64,000 nt of DNA from Ceratotherium simum simum. Its lineage: Eukaryota; Chordata; Mammalia; Perissodactyla; Rhinocerotidae. Positions 1 to 10,411 of this stretch are shown here, piece by piece (position 1 is the first letter of the stretch; every line of letters begins with the position of its first letter). Under the pieces are notes generated by a model, which saw only the letters and a list, made by a program, of their open reading frames with translations, was not told the DNA's origin and did no database searches. Made by a program: the position numbers and the translations under genes. The stretch is taken from contig NW_004454181.1 of assembly GCF_000283155.1 (NCBI RefSeq), positions 24,173,992-24,237,991 on the forward strand. Direction: 5' to 3'.

Positions 1-480
1 AATTTTTCCACAAGTAGTTGTAAATTGGCTGTGTCCATGGGAGGAGGTGAGTTCCGAGTCTGCTTACACTGCCATCTTGACTCCGCCCCCCACCTCCTTG
101 GTTTTCTAAAGATAGTGGTGGCATCCACCTGGAAAGTAGTCTGTCATGATTTAATGAAGTAATACATCAGAGCATCCAGCACAATTTAAGTGCACAATTT
201 GTAGCTAGAATACTATTTTGGGGATGAAGATGACAATGACCATTACAAAGCTGATAATGATGTGGTGAGGTCATATATCTCATTCAGTTTTGTCTGACTT
301 TGAACACTATATCTGTCCACGGACTTTGAAAATGGAGAAAACTATGAAGTGATTGGTTGAGGAGGTGCTTGCATAAATCGGTGGAGGGAATACTTATAAC
401 CTCGTCTAGGCAGAAGTCTTTCATGGAATCCCAAAATGTCAGCAATAGGAAATACCTTAGATTGTCTGACTTGATCATTT
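1..480. other. No gene recognised; window-edge repeat-like fragment
   Basis: The first ~95 bases (GGGAGGAGGTGAG, then CCATCTTGACTCCGCC) resemble the end of a dispersed mammalian repeat that continues off the window, but I cannot name the family. The rest is AT-rich unique-looking DNA without a convincing frame or RNA gene. Confidence 0.3.
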
Positions 481-548
481 TCAGATAGGAATTTGAGGTT
501 CAGAGTGGTTAAGTCACTTTACTGGGGTGCCACAGCTAGTTAGAAGCA
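481..548 (-). repeat. MIR SINE fragment
   Basis: Antisense to the MIR core: TTGAGGTTCAGAGTGGTTAAG, then CCACAGCTAGTTAGAAGCAG, matches the usual 'gaggctcagagaggttaag ... cacagctagtaagtggcag' order. It is a short, diverged piece of a tRNA-derived SINE that is no longer mobile. Confidence 0.6.
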
Positions 549-678
549 GATTTTGATGAAGACCATAGCTTTGAGCTCCAAACCTATAGAGAGACTTCTC
601 CTAAATTATAGATTATCACGGTCCTTTAAAGTCGAGCTCAACCTTCATCCCCTCTCCTCACCAATTGTTTCTCTAACT

Positions 679-980
679 CAGTGTTATCCAATAGGAGTAC
701 AATCCACAAATGTGAGCCACATAGGTAATTTAAAATCTTTCAGTAGCCATACTTTAAAAAGGCACAGGCAAAAATTATGTTAATAATATATTTTATTTAG
801 CACAATGTAGCTAGAATATTAACAATATAAATTATTGAGATTAATTATTTTATATTTATTTTTTCATGCTAAGTCTTCAAAGTCTGGTGCATATTTTATA
901 CGTATAGCACATCTCAATTTGGACTAGCTACATTTCAAGTGCTCACTAGCCACAGGTGGCTACTCAACTACACAGCACAG
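679..980 (+). mobile_element. Non-autonomous hAT (Charlie/MER-type) MITE with intact 8-bp TSD
   Basis: The element opens with CAGTGTTATCCAATAGGAG and closes with GGTGGCTACTCAACTACACAGCACAG. These are imperfect terminal inverted repeats of the type CAGTGCTGTCCAATAG. The 8 bases CTCTAACT lie directly outside both ends (671-678 and 981-988), a perfect duplication of hAT length. The interior has GAGCCACATAGGTAATTT and GTGCTCACTAGCCACAGGTGGC, typical of the family with mirrored 'gccacatgtggc' ends. It has no coding capacity and was moved in trans by an hAT transposase. The exact subfamily (MER3 relative) is not certain. Confidence 0.85.
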
Positions 981-988
981 CTCTAACT

Positions 989-2139
989 CACCCTTAGACA
1001 TTCAGTGATCCACATGACAGGGTTTTCAATCTATGGGTACTTGTGGTCTTGAGAGTTTCTTCTTATTGACCTGTAACCTGATGCTGTATAACATATTCAC
1101 ATTTTGCCCAATTCCACCTCTTGCAGCCGTATTGAACAATGCTTCCTTCTCTTCCACGGTCCAATGCTACACAGGGAGCCTGAATAAATTGTTTTACTTC
1201 AAAACCCTTAGTTCCTTCAGTCATTTCTCAAGGACAGAGCTTTGGACCCCTTCTTCATTCTATGCTCTGCTCTGAATGTGCTTTGGTTTTTTGTCTCCTG
1301 GGCACAAATGAACCTGACATTCCCAGGGAGCCCTGGCCAACACAGATAGTCTACCATCTCCTTCAATTTAAATTTTCCATTATTTCAAATGCACATTGAA
1401 AAGAATTAACTTTTCTGTTTGTCAGCTTCATCGTGTTGTTTTATATGACACTAATTGCCTATTAAATCTCCCTAAGTATATTTGCACGGGCTATTTCTGA
1501 GCTCTGTATCTCTCACCTTGTATTTATGACATCGGTATTTGGACTCCAGGGTAGGACTTTACATTTATTTGTTTCATTTCATCTAGCTATATTCAGCTCA
1601 CAATTCTGACATATTAAGATATGAGGATGTTGCTTCTATCATTCTGTGAATTATCTGTCCTTTTCTGCTTGGCAGTCTCAAATGTGATAAGCACACTTTC
1701 TATGGCATCATCCAAAGAATTAATTAATGTCCTGTTTGGGGCAGGAGCTGGTCCAAGAAGTTGGTTTTTGTGGTTTATACCTTCATATTTCTTTCCAACC
1801 TACCCTCTTCTATCCTTGGTTCCCTGTCTACTTTCTAATGAGTAACAGAGTTAAAGGCCAGGATAGTTGAGTCAGGACTATGCATCAAAAGCCACATGAA
1901 TAGTCCTGTTGGTCAGTCCTTAAACACTGAAAACCCTGGCCTCATAACTCCTTTACCTCCCCCCATCCATTCTGTCCAGCTCAGCATCACACTGCCATGG
2001 TGTCTGCCCTCCTTCCATCTCTGATATCATAAGTGCCAAAGACCTGTTCTCCATTCTTCTAGAATATCCTTCTAGAAACCTCCCATTCTTCTAGATCACT
2101 GAGTCCCTCTTGAAATTCATTGAGATGGTTGGTATTGAG
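989..2139. other. Unassigned intergenic or intronic DNA
   Basis: About 1.15 kb with no recognised gene or clear repeat. Around 2050-2095 the motif CATTCTTCTAGA recurs in slightly varied form, a small local duplication. Confidence 0.4.
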
Positions 2140-2560
2140 CCTCTCTCTTTATAAATTATTATGGAAAATTTAAAACATTATAAAAGTAGAAAATAGTGTA
2201 ACGAGCTTTATCTACCCATCACACATGTACTCAGAGCCAATCTTGTTTCATCTTACCTCTACCTACTGTCCCCTCTATTATTTTGAAGTAAATTATAGAT
2301 ACCATATCGTTTTATGCTTAAGTATTTCTGACCATATTTATAAATAATAAGGACTTTAAAAAATGCAACCACAACACCACACCTAAAAAGTTCATAGTAA
2401 TTTCACATATCATCAAACTTCTTGGGCCATTTTTCTTATGTCCAGGCAGACTTCTGGGAGTAGGATATGCTACCGAGGATATTCTTTTTACCATCGCCTT
2501 GGTAGATGAAATAAAAGCCTTCCCACTAGTTAAATAGAACATCATAATTCACAAAGTCCA
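2140..2560. repeat. Ancient LINE-1 3'-region fragment (L1M type)
   Basis: The block with GCCAATCTTGTTTCATCTTAC, then ATTATTTTGAAGTAAATTATAGATACCATATC and TATTTCTGACCATATTTATAAA, followed by ACCACAACACCACACCTAAAAA, is a familiar old mammalian repeat I associate with L1ME/L1MC 3' ends. It is strongly diverged and non-coding. Family assignment is from memory and orientation is unresolved. Confidence 0.45.
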
Positions 2561-3299
2561 GAAATCTATAGCTGTTTTAAATGGAATTGTCTTGGTCATT
2601 TATCTATGCAGCCTGAGAGCAGAAGAAGGCAAGGGGGAGTGGCAAGAGAAGGATATTTAAAAGTTTCACTTGTTCCTCTGGGAACACCCCGTCTGTTCTA
2701 TTAGCAAAATGTGTTATAGCCCTAGAAATATCCACGTTCTCCTTGGACCAACTCCTGGAAAATGTATGTGTGAACTGATAGCTTTTTGTGAAATCTTTCT
2801 CAAGCATCTCATATTTTCCCAGCAGGAACAGAAGTGTGTAGTTACTTACCAAGAAGAGCAATTTGCCGCAGGCTATCCAACAGCTGAATTAGTGGATCCG
2901 GAAAGAAAAGAGTAAGGGGGCAAAGATCCATTTGGAAATAACTTTCTTGGGTAATTATACCCTATGTGACCATGGAGTTGAGTGCAATCACAGATGTTTC
3001 TTTCTTTCTTTCTTTTTTAAATAGAACTTTCCTCTGCTGTTCTCCTGGCAGGCAGCAATGTGAATTGAATTAAGCTCCTCAATACAGCTTTACCACTGTG
3101 GCTATTAGGACCCAGCCTTGCTTTTGTGGATTCACTTTTGCCAGGAGCGATGTGAAGTCAAGGTGTCTACACACTTGCAACGATTTTATAAGTCACTGAG
3201 TTCATAATTTACTAGTGCCATCTGGAAAGGAAGGAAGACTATTTACAGTGTCACTGGTCCATAGGGAGATATGAGACATACTTTCCAACCTGATCAAAT
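2561..3299. other. Unassigned DNA with a short (TTTC)n tract
   Basis: No gene or named repeat recognised. A short TTTC-rich tract lies at 2998-3017. Overlapping short frames on both strands at 2604-2915 show no protein-family signature. Confidence 0.4.
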
Positions 3300-3545
3300 C
3301 CCTCATCTACCCCATGAAACCATCCCACATAAGCCCAATTGGAATGAGTCTCACCTTCTCCATTCTGCCATTATGCACGGCCCTTCTATTATAGCAGTTT
3401 TAATAATCTGCCTGAATTACAATTACTTTTCATGGATATCTGTCTCTTCCACTTATGTCCCTGTAAAACAGGGTCTCTATCCTATGCATCCACACATCTG
3501 TGCCCTGCACGTAATAAACATTAACAGACGTTTGTTGAAATGAAA
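3300..3545 (+). repeat. L2 LINE 3' end
   Basis: The tail CCCTGCACGTAATAAACATTAACAGACGTTTGTTGAA follows the L2 pattern 'gcctggcacatagtaggtgctcaataaatatttgttgaa', after CTGTCTCTTCCACTTATGTCC. It is a heavily mutated CR1-clade retrotransposon relic. Confidence 0.65.
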
Positions 3546-3661
3546 TTCTGAAATGCATATTTGATGATATACCAGACGTAAAATTAGCACACACATCTCA
3601 AATATAGAAGCTTTGAAAATCCAATTCAATAAGCATTTGTTAATATCTATTAGGTAAAATG

Positions 3662-3845
3662 AAAAACAGTGCAATTTATTGAGAGTTTACTATGTGCTAA
3701 GAACTTGGCACATCATCTTATTTAATCCTCAAAATAAACCAACGAGATGGTAACCACAGTTATATCCAGTTTACAGATGAAGAAATTGACGTGAGGCAAG
3801 TGAAGCACTGCCCAGCTCAAGTGGCAGGCGTGGTATCTGACAACT
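3662..3845 (-). repeat. MIRb SINE
   Basis: In antisense order it shows TTACTATGTGCTAAGAACTTGGCAC, ATTTAATCCTCAAAATAAACC and CCAGTTTACAGATGAAGAAAT, then a degraded 'caaggtcacacagct' segment. This is the full MIRb 3' half plus part of the core. Confidence 0.8.
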
Positions 3846-4189
3846 GGCCCGTCCAAATACAGAGACAATGCCGGAGTCCTGTGCCACTGTCCTGTGATGT
3901 CTCTCGTAGTTTTAGACAAGAGGTGAAATTACTCTTGTAAACCCTGTCTGTGCCCGTCTCTTCACATACACTTGTCCAATTTCCCATGATTTGCCTATGC
4001 CCATTATCATGGCTCTCAGTACCTAATGGTAAGAAAATCTTGTAATTTAAGAGCTGGAAGGGATCCCAGGGAGAATCCAATCTGAATTCCTTTTCCGTGT
4101 GTATAGGTAAGGCCAGCAAAGCCATTTCACTCAGGTTAAAGCTCAAACTCTTAGGGTCTGTGGTGCTCACTGCCCCTCCTGACCTCCTC

Positions 4190-4645
4190 CTCCTCTCTTC
4201 TTTGCCTATTTCAAGCTAATCACACCAGCCTCCTCGGCTTTCTCATCCCCTTACACATCCCGTAGGGTCTTAATCTAGATATTCTCTTGGCCTTGATGCT
4301 CTTCACCCAAATATCCACCAGATGCTCTCTCACTTCTTTCAAGTCTTTGCTCAAACCTCACTTCCTCCATGAGCCTGTTTAACCTGACCTGCCCCGGCCC
4401 CAGCACCTTCTATTCCCCTTTACCCTGCTCAAATTTTTATTCATTGCATAGTGCTCATTACCTCCTAACATACACATAATTTGCTTTGTTATGTTTATTT
4501 TTTTTAGTCAGTGTTTCCTACTGACAATGCATTTGTAAGCTCCATGAGGGGGAGGATTTTTGTTTATTTTTGCCTCTAATATATTTCCAAATGCTGAGAA
4601 TAGGGTCAGAGTGTCAAAACAACAGTGGATGAAGGAATGAACGGT
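4190..4645 (+). repeat. L2 LINE 3' region
   Basis: Long match to the L2 3' end in sense orientation: TTTGCTCAAACCTCACTTCCTCCATGAG, CCTGACCTGCCCC, ATAGTGCTCATTACCTCCTAACATA and TGTAAGCTCCATGAGGG, ending near GTGGATGAAGGAATGA. Part of the final 'caataaatatttgttg' segment is degraded. Confidence 0.8.
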
Positions 4646-4649
4646 CTAC

Positions 4650-4737
4650 ATTAGGTTACACAGCTAGTCCGTGCCAGGATCTGAACTAGAATGTTGGTAG
4701 ATTCCAAGTCTAGTGTTCTTTCCATTCCGCCATGCTA
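4650..4737 (-). repeat. MIR SINE 5' part
   Basis: GGTTACACAGCTAGTCCGTGCCAGGATCTGAACTAGAATG, then AGTGTTCTTTCCATTCCGCCATGCT, is the antisense of the MIR tRNA-related promoter half ('gcatagtggttaagagc ... gggttcgaatcc'). Confidence 0.75.
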
Positions 4738-4904
4738 AAGACTGAAGTGAGAGAGGTGACCTGGCAGAGGACCACTGGAGATAAAGCCAAAGCCTGAGCC
4801 ATAGAGAAGAAGAGGCACTTATTTCTTCTTTTACCCTTTGGAGAGAAGAAGTTTGGAAACTGGACATATCAGTGAAGGGAGAATAGAGATCCCAGTAGAA
4901 AAGG

Positions 4905-5085
4905 AAGCTAACATTTGTTGAGAACCTACCATTAGCAAAGTCTATACAATGCCCTTCACATTCTTCGTCTCATTTAATCTTTACACTACATTATTTCAAC
5001 TCTACAGAAGAGGAAACAAGCTCAGAAAGTTAGGTAACTCTTCTCTGGCCACAGTGCTACTATCTAGATTCAGCTACAAGGAGGT
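4905..5085 (-). repeat. MIRb SINE
   Basis: CTAACATTTGTTGAGAACCTACC, CATTCTTCGTCTCATTTAATCTTTACA and AGAAGAGGAAACAAGCTCAGAAAGTTAGGTAACTC follow the antisense MIRb order. Confidence 0.8.
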
Positions 5086-5224
5086 CTATTAAGACTCAAG
5101 CCCAAGACATTTCCACTACCACCTGGTACAGCTTTAATGTCCCAAAAGAAGCAGAATAGTTTATAAAGATGTTTACTAGGTGAGACAGAGGAATAAATAT
5201 TTACAGCAGGTGTATAAGCGAAGA

Positions 5225-5400
5225 CAAGTATTTTCATATTCATTTAACATGCAATGAATTATTGAGTTCCTGCCACATTCAAAAGACTGTACCAGGAAGT
5301 TATATGTAAGCCATCCATCAATTAAATATTTATTAGTACCTAGTATGTTCCAGGCATTGCGCTAGGGATCATGGATGTTGATTTTGAAAGGTGCCTACTT
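5225..5400 (-). repeat. L2 LINE 3' end
   Basis: AATTAAATATTTATTAGTACCTAGTATGTTCCAGGCATTGCGCTAGGGAT is the reverse complement of the L2 terminal region. An adjacent weaker copy begins near 5225. Confidence 0.65.
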
Positions 5401-5469
5401 TCAAATTGTTCATAGTCAGGGTCAATTTCTCAATGATAAAAAGGTGAAATGAAACAATTGAAAGGCACA

Positions 5470-5765
5470 ATAGATAATCCATTTATTCAAGAAATACTTA
5501 CTGAGCACTTAACATGCTCCAGGTACTTTGTTAGGCGCTGGGGACAAAACGAATGTGCTAGTTGTGATATCTCCCCAGTGGACCTACTGGGCGAGCGCAT
5601 CATTAGTGAAATAATCACACAACTGTTTAATTCTCAACAGTAACAGATGCATTGATGGAAAACTATAGGGAGCTGAGATTCGATATAACAGAGGGACCTG
5701 CTCTAGATTTAAGGATGGAGAATGAGGAGTGATTCAACTGAGGCTTTCCTGAGGAGGTGTCAGAG
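5470..5765 (-). repeat. L2 LINE 3' region
   Basis: CCATTTATTCAAGAAATACTTACTGAGCAC, GCTCCAGGTACTTTGTTAGGCGCTGGGGA and, later, GAGGCTTTCCTGAGGAGGTGTCAGAGGAAG match the L2 3' end read antisense over nearly 300 bases. Confidence 0.8.
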
Positions 5766-6184
5766 GAAGCACCACACGTTTTACTAGTTTTCAAAGCTCT
5801 TTTCTATCTCTTACCCCGTTAGACCTCTGTTGATTTAAGGAGGCCTGGATTTTCAACTCTATTTTATAGGTGGATAGATAGACTTAGGCCAAGGTCTAGA
5901 ACACAGTTCCTCAGTGATCTACAGTGCTTTTCACTACAGCAAAGTCAGAAAACAGGTCTAATGAGACCATATAAACGGCCATGGATGATCTCCATAAAGA
6001 GCAGCTTAATTGCCCTTTGCCAGGTTTCAAACTGCCCCATCCATACCACACTTCCCACTCTGAGTTATTTCACAAACATTTCTGATGCTAAGGGAGAGTC
6101 AGGAAAATGCGTAGATGTTTTACTGAAATGAGTATCTGCTCTTGGAAATAATTCAAATGATGGTGGTGAGTCAGTAATCATATC
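5766..6184. other. Unassigned DNA, possible degraded MIR
   Basis: ATTTTATAGGTGGATAGATAGACTTAGGCCAAGG (about 5860-5900) weakly recalls antisense MIR. Otherwise nothing is recognised. Confidence 0.3.
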
Positions 6185-6425
6185 TTAGCGTCTGCTCCAA
6201 TCTACTCCCCTATCAAGTTCTCCCAGTAAATTGTTTGCTTGTCCAATTCCTGCTTAGTGTTCAAGATCCAGCTCAAATGGCATCTCTTCTGTGAAGCTTT
6301 CCCAGGCTCCTCTATTAATTTAATGACTTGCCTTTTCTGTTTTGCAAGAAACTGATTCATACCTCCAGTACAGCACTTATAACATTGCATTATCATTACC
6401 TGCACTTTCCCAGGCTGGCTATTCC
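6185..6425 (+). repeat. L2/L3-like LINE fragment
   Basis: TGTTCAAGATCCAGCTCAAATGGCATCTCTTCTGTGAAGCTTTCCCAGGCTCC has the arrangement seen in the 3' UTR of L2/L3 ('cctcaagacccagctcaaatgccacctcctccatgaagccttccc'). Confidence 0.6.
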
Positions 6426-6699
6426 ATTTGGGAATGGACTGACAGAGTCACATGAATAGAAAAAGATACGAACTCATTCCTCAGCCTGGCTATTGCAGGT
6501 TTCTCAGCCCTCTGCAAAATTTCACTTATTTTTTAGAGACCCCATTGAGAGGTGCATCTCCCTTGTGCTTATGAATGAATCCAGTCAGATTTCACTTGAT
6601 GGTGCCATCTTTTCCTCTGCAACTCTGTCCTCTTTGGTCATTTCCACTTGTTGGAGTCGCTACTCTCTGTGATACCATGTGAAGCTACTTTCCCTCTCA

Positions 6700-7010
6700 C
6701 TCCAGTGCCTGGTTGCAGGTTGGGTTTCCTGGAAGCAGACAACAAGATGGAGTTGGGAGGATAAGAGGTTCACTGGGAGTAACCTGTGAGAGGAAAGCAT
6801 GGATACAAGAGAGGGCAGGGGGAGACATCACACTGTGATGCCAATTAGACAAAGTTTCTGCCAGTCCAAAGGGGAACTCAGGAGAAAGATTGCCCACCAG
6901 AGGAGCCCCACACTGCACAGAAATGGCTCGGCTTGTACCAATATTGCTCAGTCATTGGCTGGGGGCTACCCTGAGAGCAGTATGCCCTTGGCTTGAAAAC
7001 TGAGGCAGAT
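6700..7010. repeat. Unassigned interspersed repeat (GGGTTTCCTGGAAGCAGA type)
   Basis: Opens with GGTTGGGTTTCCTGGAAGCAGAC and continues with GTTCACTGGGAGTAACCTGTGAGAGG. Similarly organised blocks occur at 39205-39640 (GGGTTTCCTGGACAACAGAACC) and 61345-61790, so this is a dispersed repeat. I cannot name the family. Confidence 0.45.
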
Positions 7011-7352
7011 CTTTAAGACTCTTAACAAACCACACTCTTTGCAACCTGGAGTGAATCTTTTCTTAAAGGGAGTCTGAGTGGAGCATCTCCATGTCTGCCA
7101 CATGCAGTGGTATGCTGAAGCTGACTTGTACTGAAGCAGGTTGTTAATTTTCCAGGAACTTTGAAAGCTGATTGTTAAACACAGCCATGATTAAAAATAA
7201 AATAATATAAATTCACAAATAAATATATTAGAAACAAAGTTAATAAATACTCAAAACTCATCACTGGCTAATTATTTTACTAACTCTGCTCCTGAGGCTA
7301 AGTATGTTGATTGTATCTGTATAATTATATTATACTATATAATGGTGTGCGA

Positions 7353-7452
7353 TGCACATCTTTTCCCAACTCAGTGACATCACGTTGGTAGCTCGAAATT
7401 GGCCATATTGGGAGTATTTATACCATGGAAACTGGCAAACTCTACAGATCAG
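7353..7452. repeat. Dispersed repeat, copy 1 (pairs with 28083-28190)
   Basis: The stretch from GCACATCTTTTCCCAAC to ACCATGGAAACTGGCAAAC matches 28083-28190 closely, sharing GAAATTGGCCATA and ACCATGGAAACTGGCAAAC. It is a copy of an old dispersed element, probably a DNA transposon. The match stops at ATCAG, so the two copies are truncated differently. Confidence 0.7.
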
Positions 7453-7878
7453 GGCTTGATTTATTGTTTTGTTCATTGTCTAGACTTAAGAAAGTGATAG
7501 AGAAAATGTCAATAATGCAGATTATATTTAAAAGTGTGTTATGTCTGTAGCCATTACATTGTGAATAGAACAAAAAATTTGAGGAAATGTTCTTCCAGTA
7601 TTCAGAAACTCTTATCCGATTCAGCAAAGAAGTCATTATTGACAAATGAGTGAAGTTCTTACTTATGTCTTGCTTGTCTCACTTTCATCTGACTTATTAG
7701 CATGAGGAAAACATAAACTAACATTCAGGTTGGAAATACACTGGTTTGTCAATTACAATCATAGGTTGGTCACAGGTACAAGAGTTCCACAAAAATCAAG
7801 TGAAAGCACTCTGTGAGAATTAATTGGTTATATGGAATTTACAATAAAGAGTATTTTGTATTTTATTTAAATTGTATG

Positions 7879-8205
7879 TTTGGGGCCGGCCCCGGGGCTT
7901 AGCGATTAAGTGCGCACGCTCCGCTACTGACAGCCCGGGTTCGGATCCCGGGCGCGCACCGACACACCACTTCTCTGGCCATGCCGAGGCGGCGTCCCAC
8001 ATACAGCAACTAGAGGGATGTGCAACTATGACATACACCTATCTACTGGGGCTTTGGGGAGAAAAAGGAGGAGGACTGGCAATAGATGTTAGCTCAGGGC
8101 CCGTCGTCTTCAGCAAAAAGAGGAGGATTGGCATGGATGTTAGCTCAGGGCTGATCTTCCTCACAAAAAAAAAAAAAAAAAAGCTCAGTGTTTTAAAAAA
8201 AAAAG
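7879..8205 (+). mobile_element. ERE SINE (equine tRNA-derived), full-length, sense
   Basis: Starts with GGGGCCGGCCCCGGGGCTTAG. Its B-box-like GGTTCGGATCC is at 7938-7948, with the A-box region at about 7900-7913. The tRNA-related part is followed by a body containing GGCGTCCCACATACAGCAAC and TACTGGGGCTTTGGGG, and by two tandem 3' modules, each with GATGTTAGCTCAGGG. It ends in A-runs interrupted by AGCTCAGTGTTTT. The duplication AAATTGTAT occurs at 7869-7877 and 8206-8214. Transcribed by RNA polymerase III and mobilised by LINE-1 machinery (family knowledge). Confidence 0.93.
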
Positions 8206-8220
8206 AAATTGTATATTAGA

Positions 8221-9056
8221 CATTCTTAATACCAGTAAAATTTATATGAAACTTGTGTGTGTATATATACACGTACACATTTTCTTTTCTTGGAGAGCTA
8301 GACGTTAACCATTTACCAGCACACCACTGCTCACAGGCCCTTTGCCCAGTACCATTACCCCAATTCGCTGTTACAGTCTCTGCTTGCTACCTTACCCTAG
8401 ATGCTCTAGTGCCCTTGAGGTGTGAATGGGCTGTGACCTCTGATGTTCTCCATGTGCTGAACCAAGCCAAAACTCAGGCAGAGGTGGCCTCCACTCTCCT
8501 TAAGTGACACGAGTACAAAAGTAATATTGCTGTGTGCCTTGATGGCTTACAGAGTTTTAGTGAACGCTCTTGTTTCAGTTTTGACTCCCAGTCGTCCTCC
8601 TTCCCTCCCTAGGGACTCAGCAGGAGTCCATGGTGGGCTGGACGAGAAAAGGAAGTTGGAGGAGGATGCATATTGTGTTGATAATTGCCTGTCCCCTCCA
8701 CTGGCCAAGGCTTTGTTGTATGTTGTTTACCTGAATCTCTCTCCCAGGAGACTTCTCAGTACTTTATATTAAGGTGTCCTGGTGATTTTAAGTTGCTAAT
8801 TGTCCAAACCTTCTTTGAACCTAGTCGTGGCCATAGTTCAGGACCAAGCTGTGCTTCCCTCGCTTCACATGTCCCAATGATACTATGAACGTCCCAATTA
8901 TTGCATGTCCTTCCCAAGGGAAGTGATTTCTGTCTGCGGCACCTCCACACGGCATAGTAGGCACTGAATAAAGTACTGTCCAGTGAATGAATGCCATGCA
9001 GCAAGAAGGGGGACACCAGATGTATTAGCTTTCAATCAGGGAATTTAAAACTATAA
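8221..9056. other. Unassigned DNA between two ERE SINEs
   Basis: A short (TG)/(TA)/(CA) tract lies at 8254-8279. Several overlapping frames of up to 86 codons on both strands (8253-9016) give no recognisable protein. No other repeat identified. Confidence 0.4.
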
Positions 9057-9070
9057 TTGAGCTGCAGTTT

Positions 9071-9329
9071 GTTTCGTTTTTTTTAATGAGGAATATCAGC
9101 CCTGAGCTAACATCAATGCCAAGCCTCCTCTTTTTTTTTTTTCTTTTTGCTGAGGAAGATTGGCCCTGAGCTAACATCCATGTCAATCTTCCTCTACTTT
9201 ATATGGGACGCCGCCACAGCATGGCTTGACAAGCAGTGCATCAGTGCGTGCCGGGGATCCAAACTTGTGAACCCTGGGCTGCCGAAGCGGCACACATGCC
9301 CTTAACCTCTTGCACCACCGAGCTGGCCC
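9071..9329 (-). mobile_element. ERE SINE, antisense, short-body subtype
   Basis: Poly(T), two antisense 3' modules (CCTGAGCTAACAT twice), then ATATGGGACGCCGCCACAGCATGG and a decayed tRNA-like end (ACCACCGAGCTGGCCC). The duplication TTGAGCTGCAGTTT (9057-9070) versus TTGAGTTGCAGTTT (9330-9343) differs at one base. The body lacks the 'gccccagtaga...ttgctgtatg' segment seen in the longer copies. Confidence 0.92.
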
Positions 9330-9343
9330 TTGAGTTGCAGTTT

Positions 9344-9934
9344 TAATGGCTTCCATGCCGGTTGCAGGGCCTGGGAGCAGGGGCCACGTGAGTCTTCCTG
9401 TTTGCTCTCTCTGGGCTGCTCTATGCTCCCCAAGTCCCATTGAAAGCCTTCTTTTCTCGTTTTTTAGGCTGCTGTGCCCTTTGCCTGGAAACAGTGATGT
9501 TCCTTTGTTCTGACATTTAAAAATCCGCCTGGCCCTTCCTGGGAGCACAGGCTCTCATGCTTTGGCCTGGTTTTCATGATATTGTTTGTAATATCTTTTA
9601 AGTTCTTAGTGTTTTGGGGGTGGGGGGGGACAGTCATATCCCTTCCATTATCATGAGTCACCGGTTGACCCAGGATGTCCCAGATGGGGGAGACAAACAT
9701 ATGAGAAGCTGTTGGGGTCATTGCTGTTTCAGGTGATAGCAAGAGCTGGCAAGATCCTTTAAGATGCAGGTGCTGTGGATATCAAACTCCCTAAGGTGAA
9801 ACAGTCCACGTGTCTTTTCCAACCTCAGAACAGCGCACATGGTTCCCTCATTGCCCACAGGTGAAGTCCCGATTCATTTTTCCTGGCTTTCACAGCAATC
9901 ACCATTTTGACCTTGATTTTCTCATAAATAAGTA
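9344..9934. other. Unassigned DNA with a G-rich tract
   Basis: Contains a run of G and TG bases near 9616-9630 on the plus strand. No gene or repeat recognised. Confidence 0.35.
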
Positions 9935-10200
9935 ATATATTTAACTCCTACTCTGAACCAGCCATTGTTCTAGAACCTTTCAATAAAGTGGTAAACATAA
10001 CAGACATGATCCTTGGCTTCTTAGGATTTATAACCCAACAAGGAAAATGGATTAAAGTAAGATGAATATAATGAAATGAAAAGCAGAGCAAATTCATAGA
10101 AAAGGGGCCCAGCTTAGTCCTGGGGCTTAGAGAAGCCTTCTCTGTGGGCACAACATCTACTCTGACATCCTGAAAGTAAGTAGAATTCAGCTGCAATAAT
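9935..10200 (-). repeat. L2 LINE fragment
   Basis: ATATTTAACTCCTACTCTGAACCAGCCATTGTTCTAGAACC, then ATAAAGTGGTAAACATAACAGACATGATCC and TAGAGAAGCCTTCTCTGTGGGCACAACAT, matches antisense L2. Confidence 0.65.
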
Positions 10201-10214
10201 TATTATTGTAAACA

Positions 10215-10397
10215 TTCTTATAGGCCTTTCTATGTTGGACATTGGTATATGCCTTGCTATACGCTCATTTAATCCTCAGCCACACGAGGTAAGTACAATT
10301 AGGATAAAATGGAGACAGAGGGAATTTGAGTGACTTGTTAAAGGTCACACATATGGTAAGTATCAGAATCAGGTTTCAACGCAGCAGTCAGGTTCCT
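10215..10397 (-). repeat. MIRb SINE, interrupted at its 3' side by an L1
   Basis: CTCATTTAATCCTCAGCCACACGAGGTAAGTAC, GACTTGTTAAAGGTCACACATATGGTAAGT and CAGGTTCCTTAAACC follow antisense MIR. The end of the MIR resumes after the L1 insertion, at 10945. Confidence 0.8.
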
Positions 10398-10411
10398 TAA
10401 ACCTTCTTCTT

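Noticed and set aside
2041..2100. Recurring CATTCTTCTAGA motif as regulatory sites
   Set aside because: Only two or three imperfect copies in 60 bases; more simply a local duplication.
7900..7960. tRNA-like A and B boxes, possible tRNA gene
   Set aside because: They belong to the tRNA-derived head of an ERE SINE with SINE body, poly(A) and TSD. No cloverleaf-complete tRNA with acceptor pairing is present.
7820..8219. 115-codon plus-strand frame and its antisense partner
   Set aside because: They translate an ERE SINE. Similar 'proteins' recur at 22403-23005 and 46089-46274 because the same SINE is present there.
9183..9548. 121-codon minus-strand frame
   Set aside because: Its C-terminal part is ERE SINE sequence; the rest has no family signature.
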